DNA from: Clarireedia homoeocarpa
Lineage: Eukaryota > Ascomycota > Leotiomycetes > Helotiales > Rutstroemiaceae
Length of the DNA stretch: 64,000 nucleotides
Assembly (NCBI GenBank): GCA_001465935.1
Contig: LNKV01000049.1
Coordinates: 62,001-126,000 of the forward strand
Direction of reading: 5' to 3'
Positions 22,644 to 33,004 of the stretch are shown piece after piece. The notes under the pieces are model-generated. The model was not told where the DNA came from and did no database searches. It saw only the letters and a list, made by a program, of their open reading frames with translations. A program made the position numbers and the translations under genes. Each line of letters starts with the position of its first letter. Within the stretch, counting starts at the first letter, position 1.

Positions 22644-24816
22644 CTAACCAGAGTGTTCTCGCAGAGGACGAACAAGTTGACTAAGTAGGGCATCAAGTTC
22701 TCTCCAATTGTCGTTTTTCTCGGCGAATCTGCGATGTTTGCGAGAAACGACATGCTATATGAATGTTAGAATACTATTCTCTTCCTGAACGGGAACTGTT
22801 AGACATACCTCATCAAAGTCCTCAAACTTGTCAGCGCAATTTTCACAATAACCAGGTTTGGGGTCACGTTTCTCAAGTTTGCGCTGTTGAACAGCTTTTG
22901 CCTTGCGAGCTGTTTCAGCCTTCTTTGCAGCTGCTTCCTTTGCACCGGTCTCGCAATCTTCCTCAATCACGCCAAGCTTTTTCTGGGCTTCCCTTTTGGC
23001 TGGTCGAGTTGCAGTTTCTTCTCTCACAGTTGCAGTGATGTCTGTCACACGGTGAGAACTTAATCCGTGTGATCCCGGGCCGCCGCTTGTTTTCTCCAAG
23101 ACCTTTCTCTGGAGACCATGGACTTCTTTGCTTGTACCAGCTTTCAATCCAGGTTGAGCTGCGGTGGATGAAATCATTTGAGAACGGATAGCTGAGGTAA
23201 TATTCGATGGTTGAACACCAGACGCGACAGGCTCGCCGCCAAATAATCGACCAGCGCCAGCACGGCTGACAAAAGCGTTCTGACCTCGAGATGACGATTC
23301 GGCATCCGCACCTTGGCCATCTTTAGCAGACTCGGTAGGATTCGCTTGCTTTGTTGCAGTAGTCGCACTTCTTTTAGCCTCATCATCCATCTGTGACAAT
23401 GCTCGTTTACTGCTAACTGTCGTTGGGGGTTGCATTTTAGCTGCCTCTGTCGCCGCCGCAGCACGTGTTCTTGGTGCGGCAGCCCGTTCCTTTTCTTTCT
23501 GCTTTTGGAGGCGGATGATTTCCTTCTCCTTTTCTGTTTCTCTCCGGCTATACTCGACTTCCTCAACGAATGGGCACTTGCCATTTGCAACACTGCGGAA
23601 TTGAGGCCAGTCTCCGTCTTCTTTGTGAGTAACTTTTGCATACTCTCGTACCATGATTGGCTTCTGTTTCTCATCAATATCATGAACGTAAATGAAGGGT
23701 CCTCGAAAGATATTCAATTCCTTCGTAGCCACAGTATGATCGCGATCGGAAGGTCCATGAATTCGTTCGTGTCTTAATAGCTGCGATAAATCCGTTTCGC
23801 GAACTGTCCTGCCTATTATGCTACCTTGAACAGAATGGCTTCTCGTGTTATGGCTATGTGTGCTTTGATATCCCGTTTCGGTGTCGAACATTGTCGTCAT
23901 CATTCGTTGCAACTTTTCCAGCGCCCATATCTTCATCCCCAACTCACGCGCCTTATGTAATACATCTGAACTGCGACCCTGCTGGCGTCGTACATCCCCA
24001 TCGGTTCCTGATGGCGCATGTCGTCGAGGTATGGGTGCTTCAAATGTAAACTTCGACCTAGGATCCCTCGAATCGGCAGTCTCGGAAGACCTATCCAGTA
24101 ATGAAGGGTTGATAGTACCATTCTGTTCGTTTGCAGTTGAAGAGTGCACGACGTTAGAGCTCTGTGGGACCTCTGCAGGGATCGATCTAGTGGTGACAAC
24201 ATGGGTGACCTCGTTGGAGAAGAACTTTTCTTCGCGCTGGATACACGTTAACATTACCACTGTAACCACTGCATCCCATCCATCAAAGACTTACTGCACC
24301 TAAAGCCAGGACCTGCCGAGTATATTTCAGTCTAACATCCTCCGGTATGCTCTCGAAGTAGAAAACAAATTTTGGAAAATTCTTCCTATAATGCTTTTGC
24401 CACTGCCGTATCGACTCCAAGTTCTCTTCTGGTACTCTCTCGGCCTTCGTAATATAATGGTGATAACTTCTCTCCCTAACAGCACCACCCTTTCCTTCAT
24501 AATGAGATGACTGGGTGGTGGTTGACTTCCGAGTCAAGACCCTCCCCTCCGCAGACAATTGACCAGTAGCTTGACGTGGAGGTGTTCTTAAAACCTGGCT
24601 ATGGCTATCGAGCATCTGCTTCTTTGCTGGAGGTGGTTGTCCGTAGGACTCTTCGCGTTGAATATTGGCATATGACCTCTTCTGTTTGGTAGTGGTCGAT
24701 GCTACTGGACGAAAAGGAGAATTCGCGGCATTGGGATTGTTCTGGAGAGGCGCCCTTCTAGTCGACATAGCTGTGGGTATGGAGAGCGGCAGAGGAGATA
24801 GTGATACTGCTGCCAT
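22644..24816 (-). CDS. DBF4: Dbf4-type regulatory subunit of the Cdc7/Hsk1 (DDK) kinase
   Basis: Nuclear activator of Cdc7 kinase, needed for replication-origin firing. Three exons: 24816-24295, 24236-22809 and 22754-22644, encoding 686 aa. The N-terminal half has the BRCT-like motif N region (IRQWQKHYRKNFPKFVFYFESIPEDV... then EEKFFSNEVTHVVTTRSIP). Motif M is around GPFIYVHDIDEKQKPIMVREY. The C-terminal DBF4-type zinc finger is C638-x2-C641-x9-H651-x5-H657 (GYCENCADKFEDFDEHVVSRKH); its first histidine begins exon 3, so the finger is split by the 54-bp intron. An internal Met at residue 17 (MSTRRAPLQNN) resembles the usual family N-terminus and may be the true start (24768). Divergent from ICP55. 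Confidence 0.92.
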
Positions 24817-25372
24817 AAGAAAATACTATCGATCCTCTGTGGTACCAGAGAACTTTGGAAGGAGTGGAGTGGGGGGCTGGCACGCGACTTTCGAAACGGG
24901 TTCCAACCTCTTCCCTGAGCTCTTTTTTATGAAGACATTTAAGTAGTATATGATCCAAGAACTCGGGTACCTGAGGTGTAACAAAAGACGGCTGTTCAAT
25001 CAAGGAACGTGGAATGGGATAATGCTGGAGTGGTGCGTCTGAGTTGTCCAAGGCGGTCCCGTACCCTTTTTTCATCTATGACCTGGCTTGGATGTTGTGG
25101 TTTATCAACAAAGCTGCGTGGTGCGCTAAGAACGCGAGGCGGATCTTTCCACAGAGCAACCACTCGTTCGCATTTGTCACCCTGCCACTCCTGCACAACA
25201 TTTATGCTTTGCAAGATAAATTGGCACTACTCCCTTCATTATTTTGGTGATGATTTCATTTTGATACTGGACTGACTGTACACTCGTACTGGCGCAGCTT
25301 GAGATGAGAATTGAGTAGTTCCGATACATCTCATGATCTTTCCATTTTCGCAGTACGCTTCACTGGGTTGCT
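24817..25372. promoter_or_regulatory. Divergent promoter region, DBF4 / ICP55
   Basis: 556 bp between divergent starts. No gene is recognised; it presumably carries both promoters. No MluI cell-cycle box (ACGCGT) was noticed. Confidence 0.45.
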
Positions 25373-26957
25373 ATGATGAGGTCTAGACGATCGATATTGC
25401 AGCGATTGCAAAAGACATCATCTCCACTGTCAAGACCTCGATTGCATGCGCAAATTGCAGCGACAAGCTTCAGATGTCATACAATCTGTCAACCGAGGAG
25501 AACATATGCTTCCGTATCTGCTGCGGATCTCCAATTCGGCCAACCTGTCTATGAAACACATCCGCATTTACTGGGCCCCGGGGAAAGTACGGATCAGAGT
25601 CAATATATTTCAACTGCCTGCTAAACATCGTTCTGTGCAGTAACTCGAAACATTACGGCTCAGGAATATGCTGATCGCCGCGCAAAATTGGCTGCGAGCT
25701 TGCCTCCGAATGGGATCGCGATTCTTCCATCGGCTACTCTCAAATATCGTTCAGGAGCGGTCTTCTACGAATTTCACCAAGAACCAAACTTTTTATATCT
25801 CACAGGGTTCAATGAACCAGATTCCGTGGCAGTGATACAGAGAGTTGAATCGCCGGAGCAATACATCTTTCATTTATTTGTTCGACCGAAGGACCCGCAT
25901 GCAGAGCTATGGGATGGTGCTAGGTCCGGCGAGCAAGCAGCTTTGGATGTTTTCAACGCAGATGAAGTGAGGCAACCTGTCTCTAGGCCTTGAAGTATCA
26001 ATGCTGATACTAAACTAGACCGGAGATGTCAACCATATAGATAGTCTATTACCACCACTAATTGCTGGTGCTGGTGAAGTCTATACCGATATTGCTACAA
26101 GTGCTGATCCTATATCAGCTAATATCCAGAAAATGATCAAGGACAGCAACTTCAGGCCTCTCAGACCCTTGATGAACGAATTGCGCGTCATTAAGAGCGA
26201 GGCAGAGATAAAGAACATGCGGATGGCAGGCAAACTCTCAGGAAGAGCATTCACCGAAGCTATGGGTCAACAATTCTACTTGGAGAAAGATTTATATGCA
26301 TATCTAGATTATAGATTTAAAGTTCTGGGTTGTGAGGCGAGCGCTTATGTCCCAGTAGTTGGCGCTGGCAAAAATGCTCTCAGCATTCATTATGTCTCAA
26401 ACAACGATCAGATGCGAAAAGATGACATGGTCTTAGTGGACGCAGGAGGTCAATATGGAGGGTACATCACAGATATCACTAGGACATGGCCTGTCAGTGG
26501 TAGATTCTCTGCTGCTCAGAAAGACCTTTATGAAGCAATCTTACGAGTCCAACGAAGCAGTGTTGCCTTATGTAGGGAGAGCGCAAATCTAACGTTGGAC
26601 AAGCTGCATACTGTTACATCTAACGGTCTGAAAGATCAACTTCAGCAACTAGGATTCGATATGTCAGGAAATGCCATTGACACCTTATTTCCTCATCATG
26701 TCGGCCACTATATTGGACTTGATGTCCATGATTGTCCAGGGTACCCTCGAAATAAAGTACTTCGAGCTGGGCATTGCGTCACGATCGAGCCAGGTATCTA
26801 TGTACCAGAGGATGAACGTTGGCCCATCCACTTCAGGGGCACGGGAATCAGAATCGAGGACAGTGTATGCGTGCAAGAGGATTCGCCGCTTGTGTTGACA
26901 ACGGAAGCCGTGAAGGAGGTTGTAGATATCGAGGCTTTGCGAGATGGTAGATCTTAG
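25373..26957 (+). CDS. ICP55: Mitochondrial intermediate-cleaving aminopeptidase Icp55
   Basis: Mitochondrial metallo-aminopeptidase of 492 aa (aminopeptidase P / pita-bread fold) that trims one residue from imported proteins after MPP cleavage. Three exons: 25373-25586, 25641-25966 and 26019-26957. The N-terminus is Arg/Ser-rich without acids (MMRSRRSILQRLQKTSS...) and ends RRTYAS, a good targeting presequence. The N-terminal domain has YEFHQEPNFLYLTGFNEPDSV. Metal ligands are the two Asp of LVDAGGQYGGYITDITRTW, the His of LFPHHVGHYIGLDVHD, the Glu of TIEPGIYV and the Glu of GTGIRIEDSV: all five present. The second Met could equally be the start. A cytosolic Xaa-Pro peptidase is less likely given the presequence. 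Confidence 0.94.
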
Positions 26958-27396
26958 CACTAGTATGTACAACACTCGTGTATAACAATCGAACTATTTC
27001 CATCACTCAAAATATTTTTATGTATATTTTTATACAGCTCTCAACTCTTGTCTGATGTTCGTTCAATGAAGCCTAGAACATTATTGAATAGAATTTGAGC
27101 ACAGACCTTTAAAGGCAGTGTCACCTCCGATAAGACTACCAGTAGTAATTCTTACTATCTATCAGCCTTGTCTCATGCACTTCTATTCTGCCTACTACTC
27201 TAAGCATCTCGTCGTCCTACCATACACAATCTTGCATGAAGTAACACCACCAAATCAACATAGAGCTATCACAAATCACCACACGACATAGATCTCGCAT
27301 CGCATCACCACAATTTTCAAACCCACCCACAACCGACAACCAATCAACCCTAGCAACGCTCCACGCTACTCACTCACCCATCCCTCCACCTAAAAG
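26958..27396. other. Intergenic region / ATG12 promoter
   Basis: 3' flank of ICP55 and promoter/leader of ATG12. A/C-rich with no recognised gene. Confidence 0.4.
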
Positions 27397-27945
27397 ATGT
27401 CCACTCCCTCCCCCTCCTCCCCCTCCCCACCCACCAAACCCACCACAACCGGGATCCCCGATCTGCCTCCGTCGTCCCCTCCGCTCCCCCTAACCATGAC
27501 CTCCTCGCTGCTGCTCACCGCCCTCCCGCGCGACTCCAGCGACGCCCTCACGCACGCCTTTTCCTTCCCGAACCCGAAAATCACCGTCCGGTTCCAGCCC
27601 ATCGGCAGCGCGCCGCTGCTGCGCCAGCAGGTCTCCAAGATTAGCGCGGAGCAGCGGTTTGAAACCGTGGTTGCCTATCTGAGGAGGGTGTTGAAGTTGG
27701 AGAGGACGGCGAGTGTGTTTTTGTATGTGAATAGCTGTTTTGCGCCGGCGCTGGATGAGGTGGTTGGGAATTTGCATAGGGTAAGTGGGTGGGGTGGTTT
27801 TTCTTTCTTTTTTTTTTTTGGAGGAGGGTTTTGAGGGTCGGATGGAGAGAGGTTTTGGTTTGGTGGCTAATTTTTGGGATAGTGCTTTAAAGATTCGAAA
27901 GATCAACTGATCGTTAGCTATTCGATGACACCGGCCTTTGGATGA
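27397..27945 (+). CDS. ATG12: Ubiquitin-like autophagy protein ATG12
   Basis: Ubiquitin-like modifier of 148 aa that is conjugated to Atg5 and promotes Atg8 lipidation in autophagy. Two exons: 27397-27780 and 27883-27945 (intron gtaagt...gatag). The N-terminal 35 residues are P/S/T-rich and probably disordered. The ubiquitin-like fold follows: KITVRFQPIGSAPLLRQQV, the hydrophobic VVAYLRRVLKL strand-helix and VFLYVNSCFAPALDEVVGNLHR. The second exon encodes CFKDSKDQLIVSYSMTPAFG with the obligatory C-terminal Gly used for conjugation. Reading through the intron would lose this tail and create a false end. Convergent with panB (134 bp between stops). Confidence 0.95.
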
Positions 27946-28079
27946 GGCTTGTGGTTATGGTACGGCAAGCAAGAACATAGTGGAAAGAGTGGATGTCAAG
28001 AAATCTACGACAAATCATATTGCTACTATGGTCTAGAATTATCCGGGTACGCCTGCAATGCGTCTTCAACGATCATCCA

Positions 28080-29175
28080 CTATGGCTTCATAGGATTTTC
28101 CTGAAGCATTTGTCGGAACTCATCTAGCTCTTCCTTCGGTATCGGATACGTATGCTCAGGGGCTGGATATGCTCGCGATTTTGTCTCCTCGCGGTACTCC
28201 GTGATTGCTTTTAAGCTCTCGCTCCAAACATCGCCATATTTCTTCACAAACTTTGGCAGAAATCTGCCTGGTGGAAAGTTGCCAGTCATGTCGACTTGAA
28301 CTAGGACCTGCCCTGAACACCCATTTCCCGCACCGATGCCAATTGTAGGGATAGATAGCGACTTTGTTATAAGCGCTGCGACCTCCTGTGGAACGGCTTC
28401 GAGCACGACAGCGAAACAGCCAGCTTCTTGGACAGCCCGGGCATCTTCCAAGACTTTCATGGCGCCGGCGCAGGTTTTACCCTGCACGCGGAAACCACCC
28501 AGAGAATTCTGTCGTTGCGGGGTGAGGCCTACATGGCCGAGGACTGGGATGCCGGCGGATGAAATCTTTTTGATGGTGGGAGCCATTTCTGAACCACCTT
28601 CTAGTTTTACACCTTGCACGCGACCTTCCTTGATGAAACGGAAAGCGGATTCGAGGGCTTGTTCGGGGGATATCTCGTAGGAACCCATGGGGAGGTCACC
28701 GATCTGCCGGGCTTTGTCAGCAAAGGAGGGCTTGCTGGAAGGAGTAGAGGAGTAGTACCGTGAAAGCTGCCTTTGCAGCACGAGATACAGAACGACAATG
28801 CATCAACATCTCTTCCATGACCACTTCACTAGTATCCTCCATGCCCAGTGCCACCATAGCTAGACTATCTCCCACCAAAACCATATCCATTCCTGCCGCA
28901 TCCGCAACATGTCCACTGGGGAAATCATGAGCTGTCATCATCGCTATCGGCTCTCCCTTTTTATACATTGAGCGCAACGTAGTCATTGTAACCTTCTTCC
29001 TGGAACTCGGCGCGCCCATTGGACTATGCGAGCTCTGTCTCTTCTGGCATTGTATCTTATCGAGAAATGCCTGGCCTGCGAATGTTGCCGGTCGTAGATG
29101 TTGGTGTTGATATGGGTGTTGTTGACGGACCAGAGCCCGAGGCACACCCCTCAAGACGGAAAGAGTTCGAGACAT
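28080..29175 (-). CDS. panB: Ketopantoate hydroxymethyltransferase
   Basis: 3-methyl-2-oxobutanoate hydroxymethyltransferase, first step of pantothenate/CoA synthesis, transferring a hydroxymethyl group from methylene-tetrahydrofolate. 346 aa in two exons: 29175-28759 and 28703-28080. The N-terminus (MSRTLSVLRGVPRALVRQQ) is basic and suggests mitochondrial import. Conserved motifs: MMTAHDFPSGHVADAAGMDMVLVGDSLAMVALG (metal and substrate site, with Asp in VGDS), EEMLMHCRSVSRAAKAAFT-IGDLPMGSYE, KLEGG, GIPVLGHVGLTPQ, FAVVLEAVP and IGIGAGNGCSGQVLVQVDM. The Tyr usually found before xSP in xLTAYD is Phe here (AHDFPSG). Identification is strong. Confidence 0.95.
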
Positions 29176-29978
29176 AACCGTAATTGATGAAGAATATCAC
29201 GGAACGATAGATTATGATGATGATGTGAAAGAGAATAGAATGAATTGAGAGCCATTGTTGGAATCTGACTCGCAAAATGCCCTTTTATTCAGGTCGTGAT
29301 CATTATTGCGCTGTGAGAATTCATACTGGAGCGCAGCGGATGACGATTAAAGTATGGACACTTTTTGCCGTGGGATTATGTAACGGGACCGAGGGTCAGC
29401 ACTTTATTTTTTGTTTTGTTTTTTTTTTGGTGAGGTGAGGGTCAGTCAGTCACATGAACTGCGGGTTTGCTTGTTGGGAATTTGTTTGGGATCACCGGGA
29501 AATTCAGATACATTCTTTCCTTTTCCCCATGAGGACTTTGTAAGACGTACTTCCGTATATCAAATCCCACCACGCATGAATATCGACGACTCAGTCCTTG
29601 GTACATACTCCTAACGTTACTCACGAGATCATTTCAAGGTGGAGTTGTGCTGCCGGTAAATACCCGACCGATCTCTCCGATTACAGATAAGAAAGTCCGT
29701 ACGCTTGCCTACGTACCCAATCAATAATCACTTACTTGCAGCACAGCACAGCGTTTCCCGTCTCTTTCAACTACATCTCCTCACTAAAGCAACTTACCAA
29801 CGAACAACACAACGCCCTTTTTGCTATTTGCTAAGATCTCTTGGAATCAGTATTCGACTCTTCAGATAATATACACCGAACACCAAACACCAAACACCAA
29901 ACACCAAACACCAAACACCAAACACCAAACACCAAATTCCCTAACCCTCCGCGCACGAAATAGAACGCTCAACGCAAA
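29176..29978. other. Divergent intergenic region panB / UBC8
   Basis: About 800 bp. It has a poly-T stretch near 29407-29430 and, just before the UBC8 start, a heptameric ACCAAAC repeat in the probable 5' leader. No gene recognised. Confidence 0.5.
29880..29937. repeat. (ACCAAAC)n heptamer repeat in the UBC8 leader
   Basis: Eight near-perfect tandem copies of ACACCAA ending about 40 bp upstream of the UBC8 ATG. Probably in the 5' UTR; the length could be polymorphic. Confidence 0.85.
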
Positions 29979-31035
29979 ATGTCGAGTCCGAGACGTAGGA
30001 TCGAGACTGATGTGAGTAATGTTTCGCTATGGACATTCTCATGCTGTGGATAGTGAGGAGACTAATCTGTGGTTTTTTTTTTCTGTGGTATTTAGGTCAT
30101 GAAGTAAGTTTTCTATTCCGCGGATACGTATTATGTATAAGACGGACTTGCTAATATTTGTTGCTATAGAATGTATGCGATTCTTTGTCAACCGGCATCT
30201 CGAAATCATACTTACGGATCTTTAGGTTGATGTCGGATTATGAGGTGACTCTCGTCAATGATAATAGTAAGTAGATACATACTTCTATGCGCAGTGAGAT
30301 AGAAAGTGCTGATTTTTTGCAGTGTATGTGTTATATTGAAATAGGCCGAATATACGACTCATATGTGATACACAGGCAGGAATTCTATGTCCGATTTAAG
30401 GGTCCCGAAGAGAGTTCGTCTTTTCTCTTGCCCCTCTCTCGTCGCATGCATTGACAGCAATACAGCACCCTTCGAAGGCGGACTCTGGAAAGTCCATGTC
30501 GAACTCCCCGATCAATATCCCTACAAATCTCCCAGCATCGGTTTCGTAAACCGCATTTTCCACCCTAATATCGATGAGTTGTCAGTCTTCCCCGATTGCC
30601 CAAGAGCTTGAAGAAGGATATAGAACTGAGACATGCACAAATGAATAGATCAGGTTCCGTCTGCCTCGACGTAATCAACCAAACCTGGTCCCCCATGTTC
30701 GACATGATCAACATCTTTGAAGTCTTCCTCCCACAACTCCTTCGTTATCCTAACCCAACCGATCCCCTGAATGGCGAGGCAGCGGCCTTGCTTATGCGCG
30801 AACCGAAGAGTTATGATATCAAGGTTAAAGGTGTGTTGTTTCTGGGAAACTTGCAGATGGCTAGGACAGAGAAACTGATGATGGGCAAATAGAATACGTA
30901 ACGAAATACGCAAGCAAAGATGCAGCGGATGAAGCGGGGGCAGAAGATTCAGACGACGATACCATGTCCTCGGTTGGGAGTTTCGATGATGATGAGGATA
31001 ATGATGAACCGGCGGGAACTATGGAGGATGTTTAG
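29979..31035 (+). CDS. UBC8: E2 ubiquitin-conjugating enzyme Ubc8/UBE2H with micro-exons
   Basis: E2 of 187 aa; in yeast Ubc8 serves the GID ligase in degradation of gluconeogenic enzymes. Nine exons: 29979-30011, 30096-30103 (8 nt), 30170-30172 (3 nt, AAT), 30226-30266, 30323 (1 nt, T), 30376-30413, 30466-30580, 30649-30830 and 30893-31035. Spliced N-terminus: [41 protein letters not shown]. The fold continues [38 protein letters not shown], with catalytic Cys85, and an acidic tail (DDDEDNDE...). The 1-nt exon is needed to keep frame between donor gtaagt at 30267 and acceptor cag at 30375; its flanking introns have ordinary signals. The 3-nt exon is supported by residue spacing (KMLMSD as in KLLMSD of yeast). 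An alternative without the 1-nt exon uses a donor at 30271 and gives NDNSKQEF. Confidence 0.9.
30170..30172 (+). other. UBC8: Putative 3-nt micro-exon (UBC8 exon 3)
   Basis: The trinucleotide AAT lies between an intron ending gctatag (30104-30169, donor gtaagt, branch-like ttgctaat) and one starting gtatgc (30173-30225, ending ctttag). It completes a Lys and begins a Met codon. Retaining the second intron gives a stop, and skipping the exon stays in frame but removes one residue. Confidence 0.65.
30323..30323 (+). other. UBC8: Putative 1-nt micro-exon (UBC8 exon 5)
   Basis: A single T between the acceptor tttttgcag (intron 30267-30322, donor gtaagt, branch-like gctgat) and the donor gtatgt (intron 30324-30375, ending cacag). 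It forms the middle base of a Met codon (A|T|G). Mechanistically it could be removed as two successive introns or as a stwintron-like composite. Confidence 0.65.
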
Positions 31036-31666
31036 GTTCATCTGAAGATTTGAGCGAGTGGCCCCTCCTTTCGATACCAGTCGGATAATACACATCCTCG
31101 ACCGTCGAAAAAAGAAAATATCGAAAGTTAGGAACCTCAGCAGCAAAGAAGCAGAGAAAAGCGTTTCATTCATACTATGGCATACGGCATATCATCTTCT
31201 TTTACAGGTGTTCGAAAGGGAAATTAATCTTTTGCTGTGCAATGGATATGGAATATGGATGGGAGGGAGGTGATGGAATTTGGAGTTTTTTTTCTCTCTC
31301 TTCCCTTTCTCGCTGGTGGTATTGTTCTTCTTTGTGTTTGGTGCAAGGTTTTCGTTGGTTTTGTTGTTGGTTGTTTCATGCGTTGGAGAATACTAGGATG
31401 GGAGGGGGAATGGGGAGAAGTTGGGTCGGAATGGGTGGAAAGCTGGTTGAAGGGGGGTAGTTGTGTGTGTGTGAGGGGTAAATGATGAGATGGGAGGGGG
31501 TTGGGGGAGAAGGAAGGAGGGAATAGCAATATGCATTCATATCATATGATCGGTGGTCAGTCGATTGGTAGATAGATATAGGGAAATATTTTAAGGAAAT
31601 TTTTTTTTTATAAAGCGTTTGTCTTAAGGACGTAGATGTTGGTTTTGCGTGATTTATATGACTTTT

Positions 31667-31752
31667 TACCCTCCCCTCCCATGAACAAAGGTTAAATTTT
31701 TAGATGGCAAGACGCACAAAAATGTAACCTTTGTTCATGGGAGGGGAGAGTA
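31667..31752. mobile_element. Palindromic MITE, copy 2
   Basis: 86-bp element: TA, then CCCTCCCCTCCCATGAACAA and AGGTT, a short loop, and the complementary arm AACCTTTGTTCATGGGAGGG GAGAG, then TA. The arms pair over about 25 bp with one mismatch. Loop sequence (TAGATGGCAAGACGCACAAA) is the reverse complement of the loop in the 10080-10170 copy with a few changes, so the two are inverted copies of one family. Non-coding. Confidence 0.75.
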
Positions 31753-32210
31753 GGGGAGAGGTGAAAAGAGAGAGGAAGAAAAGGAGAAGAGAAGAGAAGA
31801 GAAGAGAAGAGGACTTTGGAGTGAGTGGTTGATGGCTTGCTAGGTAGGTTAGGTAGGTCAAGTTAAGCCAAGTTAAGCCAAGTTTTAAGTTTAAGTTTTA
31901 AGTTTTAAGTTTAAGTGGAGTTTAAGTGTAGTTTAAGTGAAGAAGGGTGGGAGGGGAGTGAGTGGGTGGATTTCCGGATGATATGTTAGATGAGTTGAGG
32001 TGAGGTGAGGCGAGGTGAGTTGAATTATGGGGTGGTGATGGTGATGGTGATGGTGATGGTTGAGGTCCACACACACACACACAGACAGCAAATATCAAGT
32101 AATAAACCGTAACAGTAATAGGAACAGGAACAGGAACAGGAACAGGAAAAGGGGGATATCTCATATTTCTTTTCTTTTCTTCTTGGTATCATATCTACAA
32201 TACACCCCGT

Positions 32211-32247
<37 letters not shown>
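32211..32247. repeat. (GACCCC)n hexamer repeat
   Basis: Six perfect GACCCC units in the UBC8-kinase spacer. Confidence 0.9.
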
Positions 32248-33004
32248 TCCATCCGCTCATGCTCATCCAAACTACATCTCGATATCCTGCGTCTCTCTCT
32301 CACGCACACGCACATGCACACCTCACATAGCTAGAGTTTGAATCCCTTCACCGCGCGCATGCACGCACACACGCGGATATCCAGGACTATATCCACCCAT
32401 TCATTCACAATGGTATCTTAACAACTCTCTCTTCCTCTATCCACATCCGCATCAGCAGATTCAAATACCCAATCGACGAGCGCGGCACTCCTTACTGAAA
32501 AAGAGACAACATCCCCATATGTATCGTATCACAAAAGAGAAGAGAGAGTCAAGAGCAAAAAATAAAACTCAACAAGGACTCTCCATATCATGGTATATCC
32601 ATGCTCTTATCATCTAACTCTCTCGTTTCTCTCCTCTCTCCCATCTCCAGCCCACTGACCAAAAAAGAAAAGTATATCTGGTGGAAAAAATATAGTCCGT
32701 GGAAATCGTCATGATATCTCCAAGATACTCGGTTCTGTTTCTCGTAATAAAAGGAAAGGCGGTTAAAAAAGAAAAGAGGGATTAAAATATTCTGAGACTT
32801 CTTCAAGAATTCCCCACAAAGACATCAAGCCAAGTCAAGTCAAATGAATGAACTCCCGCTAGCTCCTGAAAATGCAACGAAATGCAAATCTGTACAATGA
32901 TGGCGCCGGAAGGTGAAAATAAAGGTGATGGTTTTCGTAAGCAGTTCTGTGTGATATCCTAAATCGTCAATGCTGTCGAGTTGCCAGCGGGTTCGATTGG
33001 GCGT

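Larger units (their letters stand above)
31036..33004. other. Convergent intergenic region rich in simple repeats
   Basis: Nearly 2 kb between UBC8 and the kinase gene, no recognised gene. Contents: a palindromic MITE (31667-31752), (AAGAG)n at about 31782-31811, an AAGTTAAGCC / TTAAGTTTAAG series at 31858-31935, (GATGGT)n at 32032-32060, (GGAACA)n at 32120-32147 and (GACCCC)n at 32211-32247. The ORFs are repeat translations. Confidence 0.6.
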
